64,000 bases of DNA from Streptomyces venezuelae (GTDB lineage: Bacteria > Actinomycetota > Actinomycetes > Streptomycetales > Streptomycetaceae): the NCBI RefSeq assembly GCF_008642335.1, contig NZ_CP029191.1:3596001-3660000 (forward strand), written 5' to 3'. Shown one piece after another: positions 7,863 to 15,354 of the stretch (position 1 is the stretch's first letter; every line of letters begins with the position of its first letter). A model generated the notes under the pieces. The model was given only the letters and a program-made list of their open reading frames with translations. It did not search any database and was not told the origin of the DNA. A program made the translations under genes and the position numbers.

Positions 7863-10800
7863 GTGGCGCACAAGGCCCTGCTGATCGGAGCGAGCGACTA
7901 CGACGAGCCGCTCCTCGACAGCCTGCCGTTCATCCAGGACGACCTGGCGCGGCTGCGGGACGTCCTCACCGACCGCGGCTTCCGGTCGGCGGAGATCGTC
8001 GAGAGCAAGCGGGGCATCATCCCCAGCGTCGTCCACGCCCAGGCCCGCGCGTTCCTGCGGGACGCGCGGCCGGACGACACGCTGTGGATCGTGCTCAGCG
8101 GACACGGATTCCACTTCGAGGGCCAGGACTACCTGGTCCCCGAGGACGCGACCTACGCCGTCGAGCCGTTCTCCGACGCGTGCGTCGAGATCGACTGGCG
8201 CAAGGAGTTGGGGGAGTCCCCCGCGAGCCACGTCGTCTTCCTCATCGACGCCTGCCGTGAGGGCGTGCAACGGGACGCCAAGGCGGGTCCGCCCGGCATG
8301 CAGAGCTGGACCCGCCGGGCGATCGCCGCGTCGCTGCGCCGCAAGGTGGCGTACGTATACGGATGCTCGGCGACGCAGAAGGCGCTGTTCGTCCGGGAGT
8401 CGGAGGTCGCCGCGCCCGGCTCCGACACCGGCATCGCGCCCGGCGAGTCCTTCAGCCTCTTCACGCGGGCCGTCGGCGACGCGATCGAGCAGAACCCGCA
8501 CGCGATGCGGCTGCAGGAGTTCTTCCAGGAAGTCCAGACCCGCGTCACCGCCCTGCACCGCGCCTATAAGCGGCCGTCCCGCGCCCCGCAGCAGATCAGC
8601 GTGGTCTCCGAACTGCCGCCCGGCGAGCAGGACTTCCCCCTCCTCCCCGGCCCCGACCGGCACACCGAGGCCCACCCGTGGATCCGGTCGACCGCCCAGC
8701 ACCCCGTGTGGCAGCGCACGCGCCCCGGCCCGGCGCGGGACACCCTGCACGAGCTCTGCGGCACCCTCGCGACGGGTCTCGCCGCCGCGTACGAGAAGGC
8801 GGCGACCGCGCTCCACGCCGACCCGTGGCACGACTCCGAACTGGCCCTGCGCACCCACGACAGGCTCGGCTTCCTGACGCACCGGCTCCCGGACGGCGTG
8901 GAACTGTCCCCGTCCGAGGCCGCGCTCGCCGTCCTCCTCCCCCTGGTCGAGCAGACCTTCTGGGCGCAGGAGGCGGAACGGCGCCGCGACGTCCTGTCCG
9001 ACGACGCGAAGGGGCCGGCCCCGGACCGGGACCGCTTCCGCAAGTTCGCCCAGGGCTTCCCGCGCATCAAGCGCAGGCTGCGCGCCCTGGAGCAGGCCAA
9101 GGTGACGGACGGCTCGGTGGATCGGATCCGCTGGTGGCTGTACCACCGCTGGCTGATCCAGCAGCCGGAGGTGTACGCGGCGGAGTCCCTGAAACTGCTG
9201 GTCGGCGCCCCCGCGAACGGCTCCGACCACCCCCGCTGGGTGACCGACTCCCTCTCCGAGAAGCGCCTGATGCGGTTCCTCCAGGAGCATCGCGCGGCCC
9301 CCTTCGCCACCTCACGGGGTGACGCCCTGCACGACAGCGACACGGTCGCCGCGAGCGCGCCCGACGAGCACGAGGTGCGCGAGCCGCTGGTCGCGGCGCT
9401 CACGAAGGCGGCGTACGCGATGGCGGTGGACCCCGTCGACCTCCCCGAGATCGTCGTGGAACACCTCGGGATCTCGGACAGCGTGAACCTGGACGAACTC
9501 CGCGCCACGGTCCGGGGTTCGGACTGGCGCACGTCGGGCACGGGCCGCTCCCTCAACGCGGTGTGCGGCCACCCGGCGGTGCAGATCGCCCTGCGCGAGC
9601 ACGCGTCGCGCGTGGACGGCCTGCTCCGCGACATCAACAAGGCGAACAACCCGACGCTCGCGCCCCTGTCGACGCTGCCGCCCTACGCGGACGGCTCCCG
9701 CGTCCGCCTCGGCGGCAACACCCCCGAACAGCTCTCCGACGGCATCCGCTTCCAGCTGGCGGAGGACCGGGTCCAGGAACTCCTGATGGGCGAGGAGCTG
9801 TACGGCGAACGGGACTTGGCGGTCCGCGAGGTCTACCAGAACGCGCTGGACGCGGTCCGTTACGCCGACCGCCGCCGGGAGTACCTGCGGCGCACCGGCC
9901 GCCCGACCGCGCCCTGGGAAGGCCGGATCGACTTCGTCCAGGGCGTGGGCGACGACGGCCGCCCCTACCTGGAGTGCCGCGACAACGGCATCGGCATGAG
10001 CGTACGAGAACTCCGCGACGTCTTCTCCCAGGGCGGCGCCCGCTTCGTGGACCTCCCCGAGTACATCGAGGAGCAGGCGGCCTGGGCGGAACTCCCCGAC
10101 CCGAAGATCGAACTGCACCCCAACTCCCGTTTCGGCATCGGGGTCCTCAGCTACTTCATGCTGGCCGACGAAATCGTCGTACGCACCTGCCGCCTCGGCA
10201 AGGACGGCCGCCCCGGCCGCCTGCTCCAGGTCTCGATCGCGGGCCCCGGCAACCTGTTCCGGGTGGAGGACCTGGGGCCGGGGGTGGAGTGCGGGACGAC
10301 GGTGCGACTGCTGCTGACCCAGTACCGGCGACCGACCTCATGTGTGGACGTCTTGCAGCAGGTGCTCTGGGTCGCCCCCTACCGGACGACGGCCGAGCAC
10401 GGGGCGCGTCGCCATGTGTGGGCCCCGGGCGAGGCGTCCTTGACGGGGGTGGAACTCGTCCAGACGTCGCACCTCCAGAGTGTGCCGATGAGCAAGCGCA
10501 GCAGCACCCTCCTGCCCTCGTCGGACCCGGACCTGTGGTGGGTGGACGGACGCGGGTGGCTCCTGGCGGACGGGCTGTGGGCCTCGACACGCGCCTTGGG
10601 CGAACCGCACGGCTTCGTGCTCAATCTGTACGGAGAGTGGCAGCCCGAACTGAGCGTCAACCGGTCGAGCATCCAGGATTACGACTGGGAGCGCGTCAAG
10701 GAGCGGATCAGCGCGGCCGCGCCCAGCCTCTTCACCGGACGGCAGTCCCTGGCGACGGTGTCGTGGCTCGCCCGCTTGTGCGGCATGTCCGTCGACCTGG

Positions 10801-12593
10801 CCGACTGTGTCGGCGCCCATGCGCGGGAGGCGGACGTTCCCTGGGAGCCGGGCGAAGGGGTCGTCCTGCCGTACAGCAAGGTGGGCTTCTTCCTCCCTGA
10901 TCAGGCGCTGCTCCCGCTGGTGACCGGCGACTTCCCCGCGGAGGCCAACGGGCACACAGCCTCGTACCTGTGCAACATCCCCTCACCCGTGCTGCGTTGG
11001 CGCCTCCTGACGCTGTACCGGGCAGGGCTCGGAGAGCCTCTCGCGGCCGGGGCTCCGGACTCGCCGGATCCGTGCGCCCGCCCGTCGGATCTCGCGCTGC
11101 TGAACACACACGGCAGATTCACGCGGTGGGACAAGGACCTGGCCGTCTGGCAGCACGGCCACAGCGGTCTGGGGACGCAGCCCTCACCGGCCCTGGTCCG
11201 GACCGGCGCCCCCAGCCTCAAGCTGCTCTTCCCCTGGTGCGACCCCGACAGGACGCTGACCGTCACGGACATCTTCAAGCGGGTCATGCACACCGAACTG
11301 TCCGCCGCGGACGTGGCCGGCCGGCTCACCGAACTCGGCTACCGCGTGGCGCCCTTGCACGCCTGGTCCACGGTCGTCCCCGACGACCTCCCCCTCTTGC
11401 TCACCGGTTCCTTCGGAACGTGGCTCGAACCGGGGGCACCCCTCACCGCCGCGCAGGTCTGCGTCAGCGCGGCGCGCGCCGAATGCTCCACCCCGCAGGC
11501 GGCCCAGCGGCTTCGGGAACTGGGATTCGACGTGCCGGCCGACGTCCCCGTGCGGGAAACCTGGACCGAGGAGGACCGGGTGGTGATCCAGAACCTCTGG
11601 CAGGTGAGCCCCGACCCCGCGCCCTCCGGCCTGGCAGCGGAAGTATCGCCGGGACAACTCACGAGCGTGGCCCACGAGTCCGGCTACTCCCTTCACCAGG
11701 CGGCCGAGCTGCTGAGAGCACTCGGCTTCACCGTCGAGACGCCGGACACCGAGCTGTCCGACGACGACCGGGCGATCATGGAGTACGAGGGGGCCCAGCC
11801 CTGGCCGTACCGGCCCGTGCCCTGGGCGTACGTGATGGCCGTCGCCCGCCGGTTCGGTTCACCCGAAAGCACGGCGGAACGGCTGCGCGAGCTCGGTTTC
11901 GAGGTAGGCGCCCCGCGAGCCGTCGACGAGCAACTGTCCAAGAAGGACATGGAGTTCCTCGGTTCAGTGGTGGGGCACGACCCGGAGGAGCCGCTGTCCC
12001 TGTCCGAGCTCGCGGAGGTGGCGGAGGAGTCCGGTGTGTCGCTGGCCGAGGCAGCGGCCCGGCTGACGTCCTTGGGATACGTGTGCGAGCCCGCTCAGGC
12101 GCTGCTCTCGGCGCTGCGGCTCCAGGACGTGCACATCGTGCGCTTCGGGTTCATGGTGCCCGACCCCGAGAGGCACGGTCCCATACGCCCCGCGGACCAG
12201 TACGCCGCTGCCCTGCACACGGGTCAGTACGGTCCGGAGATCGACGACATGAGGGAGGCGCTGCGCCTCCTCGGCTACGAGCTCGGCCCTGACACCGAAG
12301 CCTGGGGCAGAGAACGCAACGCGGAGTGGGACCTGACCCGCTCCCTCGAACGCGAGACCCCGGACCTCACGCTCGGGAGCTGGAACCACGTCCCCCTCAC
12401 CCTCACCACGCTGGTGACCGTCGCCGCCCGCCTCTCCCTCCCCTTCCACGACGTGGCCCGCAAAGCCACCGCCCTGGGCCTGCGCCACGAAGCGGAAGGC
12501 TGGTTCGCCCCGGAACCGGGGGAACCGGGGGAACCGGGGGAGCCGGGGGAACCGGGGGAACCGGAGGAGCCGGGGCACACCCCACCCCGCTAA
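7863..12593 (+). CDS. Caspase-like peptidase / Hsp90-type ATPase / tandem wHTH-like repeat protein
   Basis: 1,576 residues, GTG start 10 nt after the Trypco1-like gene. Residues 1-250 are a caspase-fold peptidase: KALLIGASDY opening, catalytic His81 in LSGHGFHF and Cys131 in LIDACREG. Residues 260-580 are helical with no recognised domain. Residues 590-780 are an Hsp90/GHKL ATPase: N-box EVYQNALDAV (Asn660), DNGIGM (707-712) and SRFGIGVLSYF (755-765). The Hsp90 middle region runs to about 950. Residues 1130-1545 hold about seven repeats with an A-x-R-L-x-x-L-G-[FY] core, resembling the winged-HTH array attached to such Hsp90 proteins. The tail is a GEP repeat. No membrane segment is present. 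The architecture fits an NTP-regulated suicide effector in an anti-phage or conflict system. Activating signal and protease substrate are unknown. Confidence 0.85.
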   Translation: MAHKALLIGASDYDEPLLDSLPFIQDDLARLRDVLTDRGFRSAEIVESKRGIIPSVVHAQARAFLRDARPDDTLWIVLSGHGFHFEGQDYLVPEDATYAVEPFSDACVEIDWRKELGESPASHVVFLIDACREGVQRDAKAGPPGMQSWTRRAIAASLRRKVAYVYGCSATQKALFVRESEVAAPGSDTGIAPGESFSLFTRAVGDAIEQNPHAMRLQEFFQEVQTRVTALHRAYKRPSRAPQQISVVSELPPGEQDFPLLPGPDRHTEAHPWIRSTAQHPVWQRTRPGPARDTLHELCGTLATGLAAAYEKAATALHADPWHDSELALRTHDRLGFLTHRLPDGVELSPSEAALAVLLPLVEQTFWAQEAERRRDVLSDDAKGPAPDRDRFRKFAQGFPRIKRRLRALEQAKVTDGSVDRIRWWLYHRWLIQQPEVYAAESLKLLVGAPANGSDHPRWVTDSLSEKRLMRFLQEHRAAPFATSRGDALHDSDTVAASAPDEHEVREPLVAALTKAAYAMAVDPVDLPEIVVEHLGISDSVNLDELRATVRGSDWRTSGTGRSLNAVCGHPAVQIALREHASRVDGLLRDINKANNPTLAPLSTLPPYADGSRVRLGGNTPEQLSDGIRFQLAEDRVQELLMGEELYGERDLAVREVYQNALDAVRYADRRREYLRRTGRPTAPWEGRIDFVQGVGDDGRPYLECRDNGIGMSVRELRDVFSQGGARFVDLPEYIEEQAAWAELPDPKIELHPNSRFGIGVLSYFMLADEIVVRTCRLGKDGRPGRLLQVSIAGPGNLFRVEDLGPGVECGTTVRLLLTQYRRPTSCVDVLQQVLWVAPYRTTAEHGARRHVWAPGEASLTGVELVQTSHLQSVPMSKRSSTLLPSSDPDLWWVDGRGWLLADGLWASTRALGEPHGFVLNLYGEWQPELSVNRSSIQDYDWERVKERISAAAPSLFTGRQSLATVSWLARLCGMSVDLADCVGAHAREADVPWEPGEGVVLPYSKVGFFLPDQALLPLVTGDFPAEANGHTASYLCNIPSPVLRWRLLTLYRAGLGEPLAAGAPDSPDPCARPSDLALLNTHGRFTRWDKDLAVWQHGHSGLGTQPSPALVRTGAPSLKLLFPWCDPDRTLTVTDIFKRVMHTELSAADVAGRLTELGYRVAPLHAWSTVVPDDLPLLLTGSFGTWLEPGAPLTAAQVCVSAARAECSTPQAAQRLRELGFDVPADVPVRETWTEEDRVVIQNLWQVSPDPAPSGLAAEVSPGQLTSVAHESGYSLHQAAELLRALGFTVETPDTELSDDDRAIMEYEGAQPWPYRPVPWAYVMAVARRFGSPESTAERLRELGFEVGAPRAVDEQLSKKDMEFLGSVVGHDPEEPLSLSELAEVAEESGVSLAEAAARLTSLGYVCEPAQALLSALRLQDVHIVRFGFMVPDPERHGPIRPADQYAAALHTGQYGPEIDDMREALRLLGYELGPDTEAWGRERNAEWDLTRSLERETPDLTLGSWNHVPLTLTTLVTVAARLSLPFHDVARKATALGLRHEAEGWFAPEPGEPGEPGEPGEPGEPEEPGHTPPR
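12510..12575 (+). repeat. In-frame 9-bp tandem repeat encoding a Gly-Glu-Pro tail
   Basis: Tandem copies of a GGGGAACCG-type unit close the caspase/Hsp90 gene and encode GEPGEPGEPGEPGEPEEPG. Because the unit is 9 bp, slippage would change tail length without breaking the frame. The tail is probably disordered. Confidence 0.8.
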
Positions 12594-12856
12594 GCCGGCC
12601 GCCCCTTAGGCCTCCGCAACCCCGCCCCCGTAAGCCTCCGCACCAGTTCCTTCGAGCCGATCTCCACCGCGCCCGCCCGCACCGCGTCCGCGTACCGCTC
12701 CGCGGGCACGTCGTAGTGGTCGCGTTCGAAGGCGCGCGGCGGGCACCCCACCGACGCCGCGAACGCGTGCAGCTCCTCGAAGGAGACGTCGCTGACCAGG
12801 TGGGACCACATGCGGCCGTGCCCCGGCCACGTGGGCGGGTCTATGTAGACGGTCAC
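12590..12856 (-). CDS. DUF4031 domain protein
   Basis: 88 residues starting (GTG) MTVYIDPPTWPGHGRMWSHL and continuing with SFEELHAFAASVGCPPRAFERDHYDVP and a short basic tail. This matches the short DUF4031 family of unknown role. Its TAG stop overlaps the TAA stop of the caspase gene by a few bases, so the two converge with no space for a terminator. The upstream neighbour at 12882 reads the same way. Confidence 0.8.
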   Translation of the reverse strand: MTVYIDPPTWPGHGRMWSHLVSDVSFEELHAFAASVGCPPRAFERDHYDVPAERYADAVRAGAVEIGSKELVRRLTGAGLRRPKGRPA

Positions 12857-12881
12857 GTCGGACTCCCCACCGGGTAGACGG

Positions 12882-13247
12882 TCACGTCAGGCCCCCCACC
12901 GGCGCCACCACCACACCCGCCTTGCCGCACACCCAGTGCGGGTCGGGCCCGAGCTCCGGTTCCACGTCCAGCGCGTGCGGGTCGCCCGAGCCGCAGACCG
13001 GGCACAGCGGCCACCGCCCGTACCGCTCCAGGAGCGCGTCCTGGACGTCCTGGGCGACGAGACCGGCGACGTACTCGATGCCCTCCGGCCACTGCTCGAC
13101 CCACCAGCGGCGGTGCGCCACCGATTCCTCGACGAGCGAGACGACCTCGGCCTGGGCGACCTCGCGGGCCACCAGGTCGGCGAGGACAAGGGCGCGAGCG
13201 GCGTGCAACGCCTGCTCCAGGGGGTCGATCGTGTCCATGCAGTCCAT
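12882..13247 (-). CDS. Conserved hypothetical protein with a CxxC motif
   Basis: 121 residues. The first 75 are helical (ALHAARALVLADLVAREVAQ, then HRRWWVEQWPEGIEYVAGL). A late LCPVCGSGDPH segment and a WVCGKAG cysteine suggest a small zinc site. I do not recognise the family. It ends 25 nt upstream of the DUF4031 gene. A short stretch containing gacggtcacgtc is repeated at the start of DUF4031 and the end of this gene, a small local duplication. Confidence 0.6.
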   Translation of the reverse strand: MDCMDTIDPLEQALHAARALVLADLVAREVAQAEVVSLVEESVAHRRWWVEQWPEGIEYVAGLVAQDVQDALLERYGRWPLCPVCGSGDPHALDVEPELGPDPHWVCGKAGVVVAPVGGLT

Positions 13248-13332
13248 TGTCGCCCCGTACGCGACCCGACGGAAAAGGACCGAGGTCCCGGGCGAGGTCG
13301 GGACCTCAGGGGTCTTGACCGGCCACCAGTCC

Positions 13333-13376
13333 GAAAATATCTTTCAGATGTGACCCATGATGTGAAGGAAATTTTC
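13333..13376. promoter_or_regulatory. Candidate operator of the RpiR/MurR regulator
   Basis: Two related AT-rich blocks, GAAAATATCTTTCA (13333-13346) and TGAAGGAAATTTTC (13363-13376), are inverted with respect to each other (12 of 14 positions pair). They flank the putative GTG start of the rpiR-like gene. They stand out in a region of more than 70 percent GC. The position suggests autoregulation and control of the murQ operon by MurNAc-6-phosphate, which is inference. Confidence 0.45.
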
Positions 13377-14276
13377 GCGGACGCCGCGCCCCCCGCCCCC
13401 GCCGCCCTCGCGGCCAAGGTGCGGACCCTCGCGCCGTCGATGACCCGCTCCATGCAGCGGGTCGCCGAGGCCGTCGCCGGCGACCCCGCGGGATGCGCCG
13501 CCCTCACGGTCACCGGACTCGCCGAGCTCACCGGCACCAGCGAGGCGACCGTCGTGCGCACCGCCCGCCTCCTCGGCTACCCCGGCTACCGCGACCTGCG
13601 CCTCGCCCTGGCCGGCCTCGCAGCCCAGCAGCAGTCGGGCCGCGCCCCCGCCGTCACCGCGGACATCGCCGTCGACGACCCGATCGCGGACGTCGTCGCG
13701 AAGCTGGCCTACGACGAGCAGCAGACCCTCGCCGACACCGCCGCCGGACTGGACACCGTGCAGCTCGGCGCCGCCGTCGCCGCGCTCGCCACCGCCCGCC
13801 GCGTGGAGATCTACGGCGTCGCCGCATCGGGCCTCGTCGCCCAGGACCTCGCCCAGAAGCTGCTCCGCATCGGGCACATCGCGCACGCGCACTCCGACCC
13901 GCACCTCGCCGTCACCAACGCCGTGACGCTGCGCGCCAAGGACGTGGCGATCGCGATCACCCACTCCGGTTCGACGGGCGACGTCATCGAACCCCTCCGC
14001 GTCGCCTTCGAGCACGGCGCGACGACGATCGCGATCACCGGACAGCCCGGCGCGGCCGTCTCCCAGTACGCCGATCACATACTGACCACCTCCACGGCCC
14101 GCGAGAGCGAGCTCCGCCCCGCCGCGATGTCGTCCCGTACGAGCCAGCTCCTCGTCGTGGACTGCCTGTTCGTGGGCGTGGCGCAGCGGACGTACGAGAC
14201 GGCGGCGCCCGCGCTCGCCGCGTCCTACGAAGCGCTCGCCCACCGCCACCGCCCCCGCAGCGGCGGCAACCGCTGA
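13350..14276 (+). CDS. MurR/RpiR family transcriptional regulator of MurNAc use
   Basis: 308 residues. The N-terminal HTH_6 domain (about residues 20-95) contains SMQRVAEAVAGDP and LAELTGTSEATVVRTARLLGYPGYRDLR. The C-terminal SIS domain (130-270) contains VEIYGVAASGLVAQDLAQKLLRIG and ITHSGSTGDVIEPL, the phosphosugar site. It is followed 52 nt later by murQ and then a PTS permease, so MurNAc-6-phosphate is the likely effector. GTG at 13350 is taken as start; GTG at 13362 is an alternative. The flanking inverted repeat overlaps the start, which suggests a very short leader. Confidence 0.85.
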   Translation: MTHDVKEIFADAAPPAPAALAAKVRTLAPSMTRSMQRVAEAVAGDPAGCAALTVTGLAELTGTSEATVVRTARLLGYPGYRDLRLALAGLAAQQQSGRAPAVTADIAVDDPIADVVAKLAYDEQQTLADTAAGLDTVQLGAAVAALATARRVEIYGVAASGLVAQDLAQKLLRIGHIAHAHSDPHLAVTNAVTLRAKDVAIAITHSGSTGDVIEPLRVAFEHGATTIAITGQPGAAVSQYADHILTTSTARESELRPAAMSSRTSQLLVVDCLFVGVAQRTYETAAPALAASYEALAHRHRPRSGGNR

Positions 14277-14328
14277 CCCCTTTCCCCGACCAGCCCCCCG
14301 CACCGGACACGAAAGAGCCGCAGACGCC

Positions 14329-15300
14329 ATGACCTCGACCACCGACGCGACCGGCACGAGCGAGCCGCGCGACACCTACGGAGAACTCCGCGCCCAGCTG
14401 GCCACCCTCACCACCGAGGCCTTCCGGCCCGAGCTCTCCGACATCGACCGGCTGCCCACCGAGGAGATCGCGAAGATCATGAACGGTGAGGACGCCTCCG
14501 TGGCCACCGCCGTCGCCGCCCAGCTCCCCGCCATCGCCGCCGCCATCGACGGCACCGCGGAGCGCATGGCCCGCGGCGGCCGGCTGATCTACGCGGGCGC
14601 GGGCACGGCCGGACGCCTCGGCGTACTCGACGCGTCCGAGTGCCCGCCCACGTTCAACACCGACCCGAGCGAGGTCGTCGGACTCATCGCGGGCGGACCG
14701 AGCGCCATGGTCAAGGCGGTCGAGGGCGCGGAGGACAGCAAGGAGCTCGCCGCCGACGACCTGGAGGACCTGAACCTCACCGAGGACGACGTCGTCGTGG
14801 GCATCTCCGCGTCGGGCCGGACCCCCTACGCGATCGGCGCCGTCGAGTACGCCCGCTCCCGCTACGGCGCGCTCACCATCGGCCTCTCCTGCAACGCGGA
14901 CAGCGCGCTCGCCGCGGCGGCCGAGCACGGCATCGAGGTCGTCGTGGGCCCCGAACTCCTCACCGGCTCGACCCGCCTCAAGGCGGGCACGGCCCAGAAG
15001 CTCGTCCTCAACATGCTGTCGACGATCACGATGATCCGCCTCGGCAAGACGTACGGAAACCTGATGGTGGACGTGCGCGCGTCCAACGAGAAGCTGCGGG
15101 CCCGCTCCCGCCGCATCGTCGCCCTCGCCACCGGCGCCTCCGACGAGGAGATCGAGGCGGCCCTCGCCGCGACCGACGGGGAGGTGAAGAACGCCATCCT
15201 CACCATCCTCGGCCAGGTCGACGGCCCCACCGCCGCCGAACTCCTCGCCACGTCCGACGGCCACCTCCGAGCGGCCCTGGACAACTCCCGTAAGAGCTGA
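14329..15300 (+). CDS. murQ: N-acetylmuramic acid 6-phosphate etherase
   Basis: 323 residues, the normal length for MurQ. The SIS core shows RLIYAGAGTAGRLGVLDASE and ECPPTF, followed by GISASGRTPYAIGAVEYAR and TRLKAGTAQKLVLNMLST, all characteristic. The enzyme cleaves the D-lactyl ether of MurNAc-6-phosphate to give GlcNAc-6-phosphate, feeding NagA (encoded at 32392-33531) in cell-wall recycling. It lies between the RpiR regulator and the PTS permease on one strand. A ribosome site is weak (CGAAAGAG upstream). Confidence 0.95.
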   Translation: MTSTTDATGTSEPRDTYGELRAQLATLTTEAFRPELSDIDRLPTEEIAKIMNGEDASVATAVAAQLPAIAAAIDGTAERMARGGRLIYAGAGTAGRLGVLDASECPPTFNTDPSEVVGLIAGGPSAMVKAVEGAEDSKELAADDLEDLNLTEDDVVVGISASGRTPYAIGAVEYARSRYGALTIGLSCNADSALAAAAEHGIEVVVGPELLTGSTRLKAGTAQKLVLNMLSTITMIRLGKTYGNLMVDVRASNEKLRARSRRIVALATGASDEEIEAALAATDGEVKNAILTILGQVDGPTAAELLATSDGHLRAALDNSRKS

Positions 15301-15354
15301 GCCACGAGTCGAAGCACCGCCGCTCCACCGCACGCACAGCAAGGCACAAGCACC

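Noticed and set aside
6415..7884. Large alternative frame over the DinB-GNAT gene
   Set aside because: Arg/Gly/Pro-rich shadow frame with no ribosome site; the frame at 6254 has clear domain motifs.
12510..12575. Tandem repeats as a possible CRISPR
   Set aside because: Units are 9 bp, contiguous and coding; no spacers.
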